Positions 1-9,344 are shown, numbered from the stretch's first letter. The stretch: 64,000 bases of DNA from Microvirga sp. TS319 (GCF_041276405.1 NZ_JBGGGT010000002.1:2455001-2519000), one strand, 5' to 3'. Notes: generated by a model not told the origin, from the letters alone. Made by a program: numbers and translations.

Positions 1-1
1 C

Positions 2-985
2 TCGATCGAGGAAACCCTCATCAAGAATGCCGGCTACAACCTGGTCGTCCGCACCCGACTGGAGGCCGCCTTCTACATTCTCAACCAGAAGCGCATTCAC
101 CTGCGCGAGTTGGAGACCCGCTTCGGCGTGGCCATCTCGATCGTGGCCGACGATTCGCTGACCGGCACGACGAATTACGTGATCGACCGGGGCGAGCCGG
201 CACTTCGCCTCGAACACAAATCGGCCGCGACCGGCATCCAGATCGACGCCATCGCGCCGGTGGACGTGGTCGAGGACGTCGAGCCCGAGATCGAGGCCGA
301 GGACGAGGAGCAGACCGACGAGGAGGCGAGGGCCTCGGAGGACGGTGAAGGCAATGGCCGCCGCCGCCGCCGCCGTCGCCGCCGTCGTGGGCGCGACCGC
401 GAGGGTTTCGCGGGCGCGGGCCAGGACGAGGATGCTTCCGAGGGTGACGTTTCCGAGGGCGAGGACCAGGAAGGCGAAGCGGCGGAAGCCGCCGCCGGCC
501 AGGAGATCGAGGCCGCCGAGGGCGAGGAAGGCGAAGCGTCCGACGCCGATGACGGCAATGGCCGCCGCCGCCGTCGCCGGGGCCGCCGCGGCGGTCGCGG
601 TCGCGGTCGCGACGAGGCCGTCGAGACCTTCGCGACCGAGGAAGGCTTCGTGGCCGCGACGGAGGCCGTCGCCCAGGCCGTCGGCACCCTGGACGAGCCG
701 GCAGGCGAATCCGCCTCCGCTCAAGAGCCTGTGACGGCCCAGGAGCCTGCGGCAGCCCAGGAGCCTGCGGCTACCCGGGAGGCCGAGGCCATCGAGGTGC
801 AGCCTGCCCGCGCCGAGGAGCAGCCGATCGAGACCAAGCCCGAGCCGCAGCCCGTCGAGGAGGCCCCGCAGCCCGTGGCTCCCGAGCCCGAACCGGTCGC
901 GGTCGTGCTCACCCCGCCGGATCCGGAGCGCCCGAAGCGCGCCGGCTGGTGGTCGAAAGCCAAGTCGGTTCTCAGCGGATCCTAG
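2..985 (+). CDS. rne: Ribonuclease E, C-terminal part (5' end outside window)
   Basis: This is the 3' part of RNase E/G, the endoribonuclease that starts mRNA decay and matures rRNA and tRNA. The frame is open from base 2, and the first ~45 residues (LIKNAGYNLVVRTRLEAAFY, then LNQKR) look like the end of the conserved small domain. The rest is a long low-complexity tail: acidic Glu/Asp/Ala stretches, two arginine blocks (around bases 358-400 and 562-615, likely RNA-binding) and a Pro/Glu-rich end finishing in GWWSKAKSVLSGS. Such tails anchor degradosome partners and RNA in alphaproteobacterial RNase E. The catalytic S1/DNase-I-like part is not in the window. The true start lies upstream; the internal ATG at 110 is not a start. 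Confidence 0.9.
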   Translation, partial: SIEETLIKNAGYNLVVRTRLEAAFYILNQKRIHLRELETRFGVAISIVADDSLTGTTNYVIDRGEPALRLEHKSAATGIQIDAIAPVDVVEDVEPEIEAEDEEQTDEEARASEDGEGNGRRRRRRRRRRGRDREGFAGAGQDEDASEGDVSEGEDQEGEAAEAAAGQEIEAAEGEEGEASDADDGNGRRRRRRGRRGGRGRGRDEAVETFATEEGFVAATEAVAQAVGTLDEPAGESASAQEPVTAQEPAAAQEPAATREAEAIEVQPARAEEQPIETKPEPQPVEEAPQPVAPEPEPVAVVLTPPDPERPKRAGWWSKAKSVLSGS

Positions 986-1102
986 CGCATCGTGCGAAAA
1001 ACCGGACCCGGTTTTTCGCAGGAACGATGCGCTCATCTAGGAGGGAGCATCGGCTTCAATCCCAAAAGTGCAAATCCACTTTTCACGTCCGATGCTCTAA
1101 GG
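985..1102. repeat. REP-like intergenic palindromic element, copy 1
   Basis: Two nested dyads lie directly after rne. The first pairs GCGCATCGT with ACGATGCGC and encloses an inner hairpin of GCGAAAAACCG with CGGTTTTTCGC. The second pairs AGCATCGG with CCGATGCT around an inner AAAAGTG/CACTTTT dyad. A diverged copy with the same order of parts lies after aat at 6898-7010. This resembles the mobile-looking palindromic intergenic repeats common in Rhizobiales. Confidence 0.6.
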
Positions 1103-1114
1103 TCCAGAAACACG

Positions 1115-1145
1115 AAATGCCCGGCTTTCGCCGGGCATTTTCTTT
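1115..1145. terminator. Rho-independent terminator, bidirectional
   Basis: A perfect 10-bp stem (AAATGCCCGG with CCGGGCATTT, plus one more C-G pair) closes a TTTC loop and is followed by T-rich sequence; the other strand also ends in T residues. It lies between converging rne and the aminotransferase gene and could serve both. Confidence 0.8.
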
Positions 1146-1223
1146 GAAGCCCTCCGCTGCGCTGCGCCGAGATGACGGGAGTGCGACGGAAGACTATGCG
1201 GACGATGAAGGACGGAATGGATC

Positions 1224-2405
1224 CTATTTCAGCCAGCCCCTGAGCCGCCCCACGGTCTCGCGGCAATCGGTCTCGGAACCGGCGAAGGACAGGCGCATGT
1301 AGTGCGAGCCTTCGATGGGGTCGAAATCGAGGCCGGGGGTCGCCGCGACGCCCGTCTCCTCCAGCATGCGCCTGCAGAAGCCGATGGAATCGTTCGTGTA
1401 GCGGGCGATGTCGGCATAGATGTAGAAGGCGCCGTCCACCGGATGCATGTCGGCGATTCCGATCCGGGGCAGTTCCTCGAGCAGGTAGGCGCGGTTGCGG
1501 GCATAGCCCGCCTTGACGGCCTCCAGCTCCTCGGTGGCGTCGAAGGCCGCGAGCGCCGCGACCTGCGAAAGGTAAGGCGGCGAGATGTAGAGGTTCTGCG
1601 CGAGCCGCTCGATGGGCCGCACGAGCCGCTCGGGCACGATGATCCAGCCGATGCGCCAGCCCGTCATGCAGTAATATTTCGAGAACGAGTTGATGACGAC
1701 GGCATCGTCGTCCGAGGCGAGCGCTGTCGACGCGTCCTCGCCATAGGTCAGCCCGTGATAGATCTCGTCCGAGACGAACCACAGCCCCATGCGGCGGCAG
1801 GCCTCGCCCAACCCGGCCAGCGCCTTGCGGCCGATCATGGTGCCGGACGGATTGGCCGGGCTCATGGCCAGGATGCCGTGGAGCGGCTTGTCCGCATGGG
1901 CCTTCTCGATCGCCTCGGGCGTCATGATCCAGCCATCCGCCCGGGTGAGCGGAATCACCACCGGCTCGATGCCGAGCGCTTCGAGGATGTTGCGATAGGC
2001 CGGATAGCCGGGCGCCGTGATGGCCACCCTCTGGCCCGCGTCGAAGAGGCTCAAGAAAGCCAGCACGAACCCCGCCGAGGAGCCGGTCGTCACGACGACC
2101 CGTTCGGGCGCGATGGAGACGCCGTAGGCGTCCCGGTAGTGGCGGGCGATCCGCTCCCTCAGGGCCGCGATGCCGAGCGCTTCCGTGTAGCCGATTCGGC
2201 CCAGATCCAGCGCGGCCTTGGCGGCCTCGCGCGCCGCCCGGGGAGCGGGAGCGGAGGGCTGGCCCACCTCCATATGGATGACGCTGTCCCCTCGCCTTTC
2301 TTTCGCCGCAGCGGCGCTCAACACGTCCATGGCCAGGAAGGACGAGACCCGGTCCATGCGGCGGGCGACGACGGGAAGGTTCTGATCGGCGATCGATTTT
2401 GTCAT
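1224..2405 (-). CDS. Pyridoxal-phosphate-dependent aminotransferase, class I/II
   Basis: A 393-residue fold-type I aminotransferase, probably acting on aspartate, aromatic or similar amino acids. Visible family features are GYTEALGIAALRERIARHY near the N-terminus, the NPSG motif (MSPANPSGTMIG), the VSDEIYHGL aspartate/tyrosine segment that holds PLP, and SFSKYYCMTGWRIGW with the Schiff-base lysine. The C-terminus ends VGRLRGWLK. The frame stays open upstream, but the start at 2405 (MTKSIADQ) gives the usual family length and lacks the unnatural N-terminal extension. It is transcribed divergently from the DsbA-like gene and converges on rne across the terminator at 1115-1145. Substrate cannot be assigned from sequence alone. 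Confidence 0.88.
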   Translation of the reverse strand: MTKSIADQNLPVVARRMDRVSSFLAMDVLSAAAAKERRGDSVIHMEVGQPSAPAPRAAREAAKAALDLGRIGYTEALGIAALRERIARHYRDAYGVSIAPERVVVTTGSSAGFVLAFLSLFDAGQRVAITAPGYPAYRNILEALGIEPVVIPLTRADGWIMTPEAIEKAHADKPLHGILAMSPANPSGTMIGRKALAGLGEACRRMGLWFVSDEIYHGLTYGEDASTALASDDDAVVINSFSKYYCMTGWRIGWIIVPERLVRPIERLAQNLYISPPYLSQVAALAAFDATEELEAVKAGYARNRAYLLEELPRIGIADMHPVDGAFYIYADIARYTNDSIGFCRRMLEETGVAATPGLDFDPIEGSHYMRLSFAGSETDCRETVGRLRGWLK

Positions 2406-2632
2406 GGAAAAGCTCGTAGCTCTTTGGAAAGCCGGTCTCAAGAACCATGTTTCGGCCCCTATGCCTATCGGGCCGTCATCACGGGCGATGCCGTGTCGTC
2501 CTGCGAATACGAAGGCGTGATTTGACGCCGAGCTCTCCAAGCCGCTAACTCACACCAGATATGTCGTTCAGCCGGGTGCCGAATCTTTCGCATCGCACAG
2601 GCTGGAACAGGAAACTCCGCAAAGGATCGGAT

Positions 2633-3424
2633 ATGCGTTTCTCGCTTCTCAACACCTGCCGGGCCGCGGCTCTGTTCGGCGCGCTGTTCGGCAGCCTTGC
2701 CGTCGCCCCGGCCGCCCTCGCCCAGAATGCGGTCTTCAACGACCAGCAGAAGCAGGCGATCGGCGACATCGTGAAGGAATACCTCCTGAAGAACCCGGAG
2801 GTTCTGACGGAAGTGATCGGCGAGCTCGAGAAGCGGCAGGCCGAGGCCCAGCAGGTCGCCCAGGCGAGCGCCGTTCAGGAAACCAAGCAGACGCTCCTGA
2901 ACGCCCCCCATTCCTATGTGGTCGGCAACCCCTCCGGCGACATCACCCTGGTCGAGTTCTTCGACTACAATTGCGGCTATTGCAAAAAGGCCCTCTCGGA
3001 CCTCCAGACGCTCGTCAAGAACGATCCCAAGCTGCGCGTCGTGCTCAAGGACTTCCCCGTGCTCGGCCCCGATTCCGTGGAAGCGAGCCGGGTGGCCCTC
3101 GCGGTCAGGAAGCAGCTGCAGGGTCAGAAGCTCTTCGACTACCACGTGAAGGTCCTGGAGACCCGCGGACGCGTGAACGGCGAGCGCGCCATGGCGGTCG
3201 CCAAGGAGATGGGCGCCGACATGGCCAAGCTCCAGAAGGACATCGACAGCCCCGACGTGCGCGGCGCCCTGCAGGAGAACATGGCTCTCGGCGACAAGCT
3301 GAGCCTGACCGGCACCCCGGCCTTCATCGTCGGCGAGGCGGTCATCCCCGGCGCGGTCGGCATCGAGCCCCTGAAGCAGCTCATCGACAATGTCCGCTCC
3401 TGCGGCAAGGCCACCTGCGGCTAA
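2633..3424 (+). CDS. DsbA/ScsC-family thiol:disulfide interchange protein, periplasmic
   Basis: A 263-residue exported thioredoxin-fold oxidoreductase. An N-terminal signal peptide (MRFSLLNTCRAAALFGALFG, cleaved after AALAQ) is followed by an N-terminal helical segment rich in charged residues, as in ScsC/BdbD-like proteins. The active site FFDYNCGYCKKAL carries CxxC, and the cis-proline loop is TGTPAFIVG. It probably oxidises or isomerises disulfides in the periplasm. The start at 2633 is chosen because AAAGGA lies just upstream and the signal peptide begins there; the open frame extends to 2561. A hairpin terminator follows at 3451-3473. Confidence 0.9.
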   Translation: MRFSLLNTCRAAALFGALFGSLAVAPAALAQNAVFNDQQKQAIGDIVKEYLLKNPEVLTEVIGELEKRQAEAQQVAQASAVQETKQTLLNAPHSYVVGNPSGDITLVEFFDYNCGYCKKALSDLQTLVKNDPKLRVVLKDFPVLGPDSVEASRVALAVRKQLQGQKLFDYHVKVLETRGRVNGERAMAVAKEMGADMAKLQKDIDSPDVRGALQENMALGDKLSLTGTPAFIVGEAVIPGAVGIEPLKQLIDNVRSCGKATCG

Positions 3425-3450
3425 GTCCGTTCCACGGTCACCTGCCAGGC

Positions 3451-3473
3451 ATCCCCGGCCCTTTGCCGGGGAT
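3451..3473 (+). terminator. Hairpin terminator after the DsbA-like gene
   Basis: A perfect 9-bp stem (ATCCCCGGC with GCCGGGGAT) has a CCTTT loop 27 nt after the stop codon. No clean T-run follows, so strength is uncertain. Confidence 0.55.
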
Positions 3474-3485
3474 CCATCTCTCGGG

Positions 3486-3522
3486 TCCATGTCTTGAAGA
3501 CTCAGATCCATGTCTTGAAGAC
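3486..3522. repeat. Short direct repeat between dsbA-like gene and aroQ
   Basis: TCCATGTCTTGAAGAC occurs twice, at 3486-3501 and 3507-3522, spaced 21 bp apart (two helical turns). No gene is seen between 3425 and 3720. Function unknown. Confidence 0.6.
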
Positions 3523-3720
3523 GAAGCGGTTCGGAAGCCCTGGATGGCCGGAACCGGTCCGGCACGAGGACGGAAAGCACTTCCGCAAGCATCCATTCGT
3601 TGACGGAAAACGCGCCAAGCTCTGGAAAGGCTTGGTTTTCCCCTTCCCCCATGCCCGCCTTTTGGATAAGAGGGCGTTTCGGCTCCGCCTGACGGAGCTT
3701 TATGGAACGCTCCTTTCGCG

Positions 3721-4188
3721 ATGATCAACGTCCACGTCCTCAACGGACCCAACATCAACCTGCTCGGCCGCAGAGAGCCCCAGATTTACGGCAGCGCCAC
3801 GCTGGCGGACATCGAGGCGCTCGTGCGCGAGAAGGCTGAAGCCCTGGAGGTGGCGATCACGTTCCGCCAGTCGAACCATGAAGGACATCTGGTCGACTGG
3901 ATCCAGGAGGCGGGAGCACAGGGCGCGGGCATCGTCATCAATGCCGGCGCGTATACCCACACCTCGATCGCTCTGCGCGATGCCATCTCCGGCAGCGGCG
4001 CTCCGACGGTCGAGATCCATCTTTCCAACGTTCATGCTCGCGAAGGCTTTCGCCATCGCTCGCTCATCGCACCCGTGTCAGTCGGCGTGATCTGCGGTTT
4101 CGGCCCCCAGAGCTATCTGCTCGGCCTCGAAGCGGTTCACCGAGTCATGGTCGAGCGGGCCCGGCTTCCGAAGCCCTCCCAGCACTAG
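3721..4188 (+). CDS. aroQ: 3-dehydroquinate dehydratase, type II
   Basis: A 155-residue type II dehydroquinase, converting 3-dehydroquinate to 3-dehydroshikimate in the shikimate pathway. The N-terminus ([21 protein letters not shown]) holds the flexible catalytic loop with arginine and tyrosine. [27 protein letters not shown] and the [15 protein letters not shown] segment with the catalytic histidine are all present. Length is normal for the dodecameric family. It sits directly upstream of accB-accC, a conserved arrangement in Alphaproteobacteria, with a 26-bp gap to accB. Confidence 0.96.
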   Translation: MINVHVLNGPNINLLGRREPQIYGSATLADIEALVREKAEALEVAITFRQSNHEGHLVDWIQEAGAQGAGIVINAGAYTHTSIALRDAISGSGAPTVEIHLSNVHAREGFRHRSLIAPVSVGVICGFGPQSYLLGLEAVHRVMVERARLPKPSQH

Positions 4189-4214
4189 TTCCTCACAATA
4201 AAGAGGTGAGCCCC

Positions 4215-4688
4215 ATGGCCAAGGACAACCCTTTCGATCCCGATCTCGTCCGGGAGCTGGCGAACATGATCGCCGAAACGGATCTCAGCGAGATTGAAGT
4301 GGAGAAGGGCGACCTCCGCATCCGCGTGGCCCGGACGATCCACGCCGTGACAGTTCCGGTCGCCGCTCCCGCAGCGCTCGCTCCGGCCCCGATCGTCGCG
4401 CCGCCGCCGGCCGCCGCCGACCTTCCGGGCGCGGCAAAGCCCGGCGTCCCCCATCCGGGCGCGGTGCTCTCGCCCATGGTCGGCACCGCCTACCGCAAGC
4501 CCTCCCCTGAGGCGAAGGCCTTCGTGGAGATCGGCTCCAAGGTCCAGGCCGGCGACAAGGTCCTCCTCGTCGAGGCCATGAAGACCTTCAACGAGATCGT
4601 CGCTCCCCGCGCCGGTACCGTGACCGCAATCTTTGTCGAAGACGGAACTCCTGTTGAATACGGCGAACCCCTCCTCGTCATCGAGTAA
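4215..4688 (+). CDS. accB: Biotin carboxyl carrier protein of acetyl-CoA carboxylase
   Basis: A 157-residue carrier subunit of acetyl-CoA carboxylase, carrying the biotin that shuttles carboxyl groups in fatty-acid synthesis. It has an N-terminal helix ([20 protein letters not shown]), an Ala/Pro-rich linker at about residues 45-80, and a C-terminal biotinyl domain with the EAMKTFNEI biotinylation motif. A GTG at 4206 is in frame but overlaps the AAGAGGTGAG ribosome-binding site, so the ATG at 4215 is preferred. accC starts 8 bp downstream, so the two are surely cotranscribed. Confidence 0.95.
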   Translation: MAKDNPFDPDLVRELANMIAETDLSEIEVEKGDLRIRVARTIHAVTVPVAAPAALAPAPIVAPPPAAADLPGAAKPGVPHPGAVLSPMVGTAYRKPSPEAKAFVEIGSKVQAGDKVLLVEAMKTFNEIVAPRAGTVTAIFVEDGTPVEYGEPLLVIE

Positions 4689-4696
4689 GGCGCGAC

Positions 4697-6052
4697 ATGT
4701 TCGATAAGATCCTCATTGCCAACCGAGGCGAGATCGCCCTGCGCATCCTGCGGGCCGCGAAGGAGCTCGGGATCGCCACCGTCGCGGTGCATTCCACCGC
4801 CGACGCGGACGCCATGCACGTGCGGCTCGCGGACGAGAGCGTCTGCATCGGGCCGCCCGCCGCCCGCGACAGCTATCTCAACATCCCGGCCCTGATCGCC
4901 GCCTGCGAGATCACCGGCGCGGACGCCATCCATCCCGGCTATGGCTTTCTCTCCGAGAACGCCCGCTTCGCCGAGGTGCTGGAGCATCACCGCATCGCCT
5001 TCATCGGCCCCAAGGCGGAGCATATCCGCATCATGGGCGACAAGATCGAGGCGAAACGCACCGCCAAGCGCCTGGGCATTCCCTGCGTGCCCGGCTCCGA
5101 GGGCGGCATTTCCGACGAGGACGAGGCCAAGAAGGTCGCGTCCGCGATCGGCTACCCGGTCATCATCAAGGCGGCCGCCGGCGGCGGCGGACGCGGCATG
5201 AAGGTCGCCCGCACCGAGTCGGATCTCGTCCACGCGCTCCAGACCGCCAAGACCGAGGCGAAGGCCGCCTTCGGAGACGATGCGGTCTATATCGAGAAAT
5301 ACCTCGAGAAGCCGCGCCACATCGAGATTCAGGTGCTCGGCGACGGCAAGGGCGGCGCGATCCATCTGGGCGAACGCGACTGCTCCCTGCAGCGCCGTCA
5401 CCAGAAGGTCTGGGAAGAAGGCCCCTCGCCGGCTCTGAACCTCGAGATGCGCGAGCGCATCGGCGGCGTCGTGGCGAAAGCCATGCAGGAGCTGCAATAT
5501 GCGGGCGCCGGCACCATCGAGTTCCTGTACGAGGACGGCGAGTTCTACTTCATCGAGATGAACACGCGTATTCAGGTGGAGCACCCTGTTACCGAGATGA
5601 TCACCGGGATCGACCTGGTGAACGAGCAGATCCGCGTCGCGGCGGGCCATCCGCTCTCGGTCAAGCAGGAAGACATCAAGATCGAGGGCCATGCCATCGA
5701 GTGCCGCGTGAATGCGGAGCATCCCTCGACCTTCCGCCCCTCGCCCGGGACGATCAGCTATTTCCATCCGCCGGGCGGTCTCGGTGTGCGCGTGGACTCG
5801 GCGGCCTATCAGGGCTACCGCATTCCGCCGCATTACGATTCCCTCGTCGGCAAGCTCATCGTGCACGGACGCACCCGCAACGAGTGCCTCATGCGCCTGC
5901 GCCGGGCGCTCGACGAGTTCGTGGTCGACGGGGTGGACACCACGCTCCCGCTCTTCCGCACCCTCGTGCGCAACCCGGACATCCAGAACGGCCAGTACGA
6001 CATCCACTGGCTCGAGAACTTCCTGAAGACGGGTGGGCTCGAAGAGACCTGA
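4697..6052 (+). CDS. accC: Biotin carboxylase subunit of acetyl-CoA carboxylase
   Basis: A 451-residue ATP-grasp biotin carboxylase that makes carboxybiotin on AccB from bicarbonate and ATP. It begins [20 protein letters not shown] (family N-terminal motif), followed by [17 protein letters not shown], the glycine-rich ATP loop [11 protein letters not shown], the IEIQVLGD and [14 protein letters not shown] segments, and the [18 protein letters not shown] active-site motif. Full family length. It overlaps nothing and follows accB by 8 bp. Confidence 0.97.
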   Translation: MFDKILIANRGEIALRILRAAKELGIATVAVHSTADADAMHVRLADESVCIGPPAARDSYLNIPALIAACEITGADAIHPGYGFLSENARFAEVLEHHRIAFIGPKAEHIRIMGDKIEAKRTAKRLGIPCVPGSEGGISDEDEAKKVASAIGYPVIIKAAAGGGGRGMKVARTESDLVHALQTAKTEAKAAFGDDAVYIEKYLEKPRHIEIQVLGDGKGGAIHLGERDCSLQRRHQKVWEEGPSPALNLEMRERIGGVVAKAMQELQYAGAGTIEFLYEDGEFYFIEMNTRIQVEHPVTEMITGIDLVNEQIRVAAGHPLSVKQEDIKIEGHAIECRVNAEHPSTFRPSPGTISYFHPPGGLGVRVDSAAYQGYRIPPHYDSLVGKLIVHGRTRNECLMRLRRALDEFVVDGVDTTLPLFRTLVRNPDIQNGQYDIHWLENFLKTGGLEET

Positions 6053-6234
6053 TCGGTGACGGGCCTCCTCCCGGCCGGTCGCAGCAAGGGTTCGGGGCAA
6101 AACCCCGAACCGACGCCGTGCGGCGGAGCGGGAGGAACGGCCTCTCCTCAAAATCGACATGCCTCCGGTCTAACCCTCGGTTCCGGTCGTTCTATGTGTG
6201 CTGACAGGGCCCGAACGATTGGACATGCTGGTGA

Positions 6235-6900
6235 ATGACTAGGCCATCCGACGACAACATCAGCATCACCCCCGAGATCCTGCTCAAGGCCTATGCCGCA
6301 GGCATCTTTCCCATGGGAGAGGATGCCGACGATCCGTCCCTGTTCTGGGTCGAGCCCCGGGAAAGGGGCATCATCCCGCTCGACGCCTTTCACGTGCCCA
6401 AGCGCCTCGTCCGCACGGTTCGCTCCGACGAGTTCGAGGTCCATATCGACCGGGATTTCGACGCCGTGATCGCCGGCTGCGCGGCGCCCGCCACCGACCG
6501 GGAGAAAACCTGGATCAACCGACGCATCCGGGATCTCTACGGGCAATTGTTCGATGCGGGCTTCTGCCATACGGTCGAGGTCTACCGGGACGGCCGCCTC
6601 GTCGGCGGCCTCTACGGCGTGCGCCTGAAGGGCGCATTCTTCGGCGAAAGCATGTTCCACACGGAGCGCGACGCCTCGAAGGTCGCGCTGGTCCATCTCG
6701 TCGCGCGGCTCAAGCGCGGCGGCTTCACTCTCCTCGACACCCAGTTCGTGACCTCGCACCTGGCGCAGTTCGGCGCCGTCGAGGTCCCCCGCCGCAGCTA
6801 CAAGCAGATGCTGCGCATGGCGCTCGAACATGAAGGAAACTGGGACGCCTGGCCCGGGAACCGAAAGGTGAGCGGCGAGGACGTCCTCGCTGCGCTTTAG
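6235..6900 (+). CDS. aat: Leucyl/phenylalanyl-tRNA--protein transferase
   Basis: A 221-residue N-end-rule enzyme that adds Leu or Phe to proteins with N-terminal Lys or Arg, marking them for ClpAP. Diagnostic segments are [58 protein letters not shown] and [19 protein letters not shown]. The length matches the family. The 182 bp between accC and this gene hold no other gene. An REP-like element follows the stop directly. Confidence 0.95.
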   Translation: MTRPSDDNISITPEILLKAYAAGIFPMGEDADDPSLFWVEPRERGIIPLDAFHVPKRLVRTVRSDEFEVHIDRDFDAVIAGCAAPATDREKTWINRRIRDLYGQLFDAGFCHTVEVYRDGRLVGGLYGVRLKGAFFGESMFHTERDASKVALVHLVARLKRGGFTLLDTQFVTSHLAQFGAVEVPRRSYKQMLRMALEHEGNWDAWPGNRKVSGEDVLAAL

Positions 6901-7010
6901 TGCGTCGGACGCAAAAGTGGGAACCGGTTTTGCGTGAAAAGATGCTCAACAGCATAAACTGACAGCATCGCACGAGGGTTCGATTTCACGTCCGGTGCTG
7001 GAGATCCATA
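6898..7010. repeat. REP-like intergenic palindromic element, copy 2
   Basis: This is a diverged copy of the element at 985-1102. It has a GCGTCGGACGCAAAA...GTTTTGCGT hairpin, a central GATGCTCAACAGCATAAACT part and a final AGCATCG...TTCACGTCCGGTGCT dyad. Both copies follow a stop codon immediately. It fills most of the 6901-7072 intergenic space. Confidence 0.55.
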
Positions 7011-7072
7011 AACGCGTATCCTGTCGACCTTGGGCTGGGGGGTAATGCACTCGCAGAGGAGGATGAGACGCC

Positions 7073-7882
7073 ATGCCATCGAGCTTCAATGTTCGCAGCG
7101 CCGCCGGGTACGAGCAGATCATGGGCCGCTGGAGCCGCAAGCTGGCGGAGCCGTTCATCGGCTTCGCCGGCCTTGCGAACGACGAACGGGTTCTCGACGT
7201 CGGGTGCGGCACGGGAAGCCTCACCTTCGCATTGCCGCGGGTGGCGGATGTCGGGGAGATCACGGCGATCGATTTCTCGGCCGCCTTCGTCGAGGAGGCG
7301 CGCCGTCGAAACGACAACCCGAAGATCACCATCCAGGAGGGCGACGCCTGCGCGCTCGCCTTCCCGGACGGCCGCTTCGACCGTGCCCTCGCTCTCCTGG
7401 TCCTGCATTTCGTCCCCGAGGCCCGAAAGGCCGTGGCGGAGATGCGCCGCGTGGTCCGGCCCGGCGGCAGGATCGCAGCGGCCGTCTGGGACCACCTCGG
7501 CGGCATGTCGGGAATGCGCATGATGCTGGACACCCTCGCCATGCTGGACGAGAAAGCCCGGGAGCTGCGCCACCGCTACTGCTTCCAGCCGATGATGCGG
7601 CCGGGCGAAATGAAGCGTTGCTTCATTGCCGAAGGCCTGTCGAACGTCCGGGAGACCGAGCTCCTGGTCCGCATGAATTATGAGAACTTCGCGGATTACT
7701 GGGAGCCGTTCGCCGCCGGCGAGGGACCGCTCGGCAGCTATGTGGCAGGTCTCGACCCGGCGCGTTTCGCCCGTTTCGAAGAGGCGGTCAGGGCCGCCTA
7801 TGAGGCCGGCGAGCCCGATGGACCGCGCTCCTTCGCGGCGGTCGCATGGGCCTGCCGGGGAGACGTACCGGAGACTGTGTAG
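7073..7882 (+). CDS. Class I SAM-dependent methyltransferase
   Basis: A 269-residue Rossmann-fold methyltransferase of the UbiE/Methyltransf_11 type. The SAM-binding glycine motif is VLDVGCGTGSLTFAL at about residues 38-52, the acidic ribose-binding residue follows in ITAIDFSAAFVEEA, and motif III is FDRALALLVLHFVPEA. A later RRVVRPGGRIAAAVWD segment is typical of small-molecule methyltransferases. AGAGGAGGATGAG provides a strong ribosome-binding site before the ATG. Substrate unknown. Confidence 0.85.
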   Translation: MPSSFNVRSAAGYEQIMGRWSRKLAEPFIGFAGLANDERVLDVGCGTGSLTFALPRVADVGEITAIDFSAAFVEEARRRNDNPKITIQEGDACALAFPDGRFDRALALLVLHFVPEARKAVAEMRRVVRPGGRIAAAVWDHLGGMSGMRMMLDTLAMLDEKARELRHRYCFQPMMRPGEMKRCFIAEGLSNVRETELLVRMNYENFADYWEPFAAGEGPLGSYVAGLDPARFARFEEAVRAAYEAGEPDGPRSFAAVAWACRGDVPETV

Positions 7883-7896
7883 GAGCAGGCCCGGGA

Positions 7897-8520
7897 TCAG
7901 CGATCGGTATTGATGAGGGGCGCGTTCCGGTTGAAATCCGGACCGCTGCGCCGCGCCGGCTGCCGCGGCTGGGGCGGCGCATTCGTCAACGGAGGCGCGG
8001 GCGGCAGCGGCCGGGCGCCGCCGGAATCGGGCGGAGCCATGATGTCGCGCGGGCGGCCGGGCTCAGCGGATGTGCGCTGGGTGCTCGGCTCGATCGGCGG
8101 CAGTTCCTCGGGCGTCTCCTTGGGTTCGGCGATCACCTGGGTGCCGCCTTTGCAGTCCACGAGCCAGATGTCATAGACCGGGTGCTCGATGCCGTGCAGG
8201 CCGGGGCTCGCGGCGAACATCCAGCCCGAGAACACCTTCCGGCTGCTCCCGTCGGTGCTGGCCTCCTCCACCTCGACGAAGGAGGTGGTGTCCGGGGTTT
8301 CCGTCGACGGCTTCGTGAAGCAGACGCGTGGCGTCATCTGGAGCGCGCCGAACTGGACCGTTTCGTCGACCTTGACCTCGAACGAGACGATGCGTCCGGT
8401 GATCTTGTCGAGACCGGAAAAGACCGCCGTCGGATTCTTGATTCTGTCCGCCTGGGCCGTACCGGCCGCGCCGGCGACCGAGGCGAGCACCAGGGCGGCC
8501 CGCGTCCATTCGAACTTCAT
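7897..8520 (-). CDS. DUF2155 domain protein, exported
   Basis: A 207-residue protein with a signal peptide (MKFEWTRAALVLASVAGAAG, cleaved near AQA) and the DUF2155 core: AVFSGLDKITGRIVSFEVKV, MTPRVCFTKP, then the FSGWMFAASPGLHGIEHPVYDIWLVDCKG block. The last ~70 residues are a Pro/Arg-rich tail. The family is alphaproteobacterial and of unknown function. The start at 8520 is chosen because the signal peptide begins there; upstream in-frame sequence is not protein-like. It converges with the methyltransferase gene. Confidence 0.85.
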   Translation of the reverse strand: MKFEWTRAALVLASVAGAAGTAQADRIKNPTAVFSGLDKITGRIVSFEVKVDETVQFGALQMTPRVCFTKPSTETPDTTSFVEVEEASTDGSSRKVFSGWMFAASPGLHGIEHPVYDIWLVDCKGGTQVIAEPKETPEELPPIEPSTQRTSAEPGRPRDIMAPPDSGGARPLPPAPPLTNAPPQPRQPARRSGPDFNRNAPLINTDR

Positions 8521-8683
8521 TGTCTTAATCCATGCCCCTTGTGAACGGGTTCCACAGCCCGGAAAAGGCCTGCGTCGGGTCGGGCAACGCGATAACACGC
8601 GAACCATGATGGAAAAAGGGCAAGTGAGGAAAAGAGACCCGTTGGGCCCGCCCTTTTCCCGGCGGGGCTCCATCCGGCCGGAA

Positions 8684-8902
8684 TCACCGCTCCAGGGGGT
8701 TGGGTGCGGGCGCTTTCATGGCCTCGCCGACCTTCTCCCGGCGCTCGTAATGGGCCGTGGAGCAGATCACGGAGCAAAGAAGGCCGCGATCCGACCAGTA
8801 GGACGGACCGTTTTCGGCCTTGCCGGCATGGTACGCGAAGTCGCCGTGACCGTAAGGCAGGCCACATTCGATGCAGGTGCGCGGTTGGGGACGGTTCAGC
8901 AT
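8684..8902 (-). CDS. Small Cys-rich protein, probably zinc-binding
   Basis: A 72-residue protein with TCIECGLPYGHGDFAYH and a later LLCSVICSTAHYE, giving a CxxC...C...C pattern typical of a small zinc site. No further domain is recognisable. It lies between the DUF2155 gene and the NDUFA12 gene, all on the minus strand, but with about 160 bp to DUF2155. Coding rests on the cysteine spacing and codon use. Confidence 0.55.
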   Translation of the reverse strand: MLNRPQPRTCIECGLPYGHGDFAYHAGKAENGPSYWSDRGLLCSVICSTAHYERREKVGEAMKAPAPNPLER

Positions 8903-8930
8903 GGCATTCTCGGGAAGAGGGCCGCGGGCC

Positions 8931-9344
8931 TCACTCGCCCGGCGTCCAGGGAACGTAGTCGCCGGTCGCGGCGGGACGCCGGCCGGTGGAGAGCTGGGAC
9001 CCTTGCGGGCGGTAGGCCTGAGACGTGCCCGTCATGTTGGGCACGTAGGGCTTCTCCCATGCGTAGGGCCGGTAATTCTCCTCGCTCGGAGGCACGTCGC
9101 CGTTATGGCAGAGCCAGGCGCGCCAGCCGGGCGGAACCCTCGAGGCATCGGCTTCGCCGTTATAGATGACCCAGCGACGCTCCGCGCCCACATTCGAATC
9201 GATCGGCTGGGGCTGGGTATAGCGGTAATAGCGATTGCCGAACTCGTCCTGGCCGACGAACTGCCCCTTGCGCCACGTAAAGTACCGGGTGCCGAGGGTC
9301 TGCCCGTTCCACCAGGTGAAGAACTGCGTCAAAAACTGTTTCAT
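8931..9344 (-). CDS. NADH:ubiquinone oxidoreductase accessory subunit, NDUFA12 family
   Basis: A 137-residue homologue of the complex I accessory subunit NDUFA12/B17.2. The segments WWNGQTLGTRYFTWRKG, FVGQDEFGNRYYR, ERRWVIYNGEADASRVPPGW and WRAWLCHNGDVPPSEEN follow the family closely. In Alphaproteobacteria this subunit sits on the peripheral arm of complex I at the membrane. The start at 9344 begins MKQFLTQFFTWWNG; the longer upstream frame is not family-like and is rejected. Its neighbour on the same strand is the small Cys-rich gene 28 bp downstream. Confidence 0.92.
   Translation of the reverse strand: MKQFLTQFFTWWNGQTLGTRYFTWRKGQFVGQDEFGNRYYRYTQPQPIDSNVGAERRWVIYNGEADASRVPPGWRAWLCHNGDVPPSEENYRPYAWEKPYVPNMTGTSQAYRPQGSQLSTGRRPAATGDYVPWTPGE

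Noticed and set aside
1033..2448. A second frame of 471 codons over the aminotransferase
   Set aside because: Same-strand alternative frame of the aminotransferase, rich in Arg/Gly/His.
2465..3652. A 395-codon minus-strand frame
   Set aside because: Overlaps the DsbA-like gene completely and shows only shadow composition.
4490..6160. A 556-codon open frame opposite accC
   Set aside because: Antisense shadow of accC/accB with no recognisable protein features.
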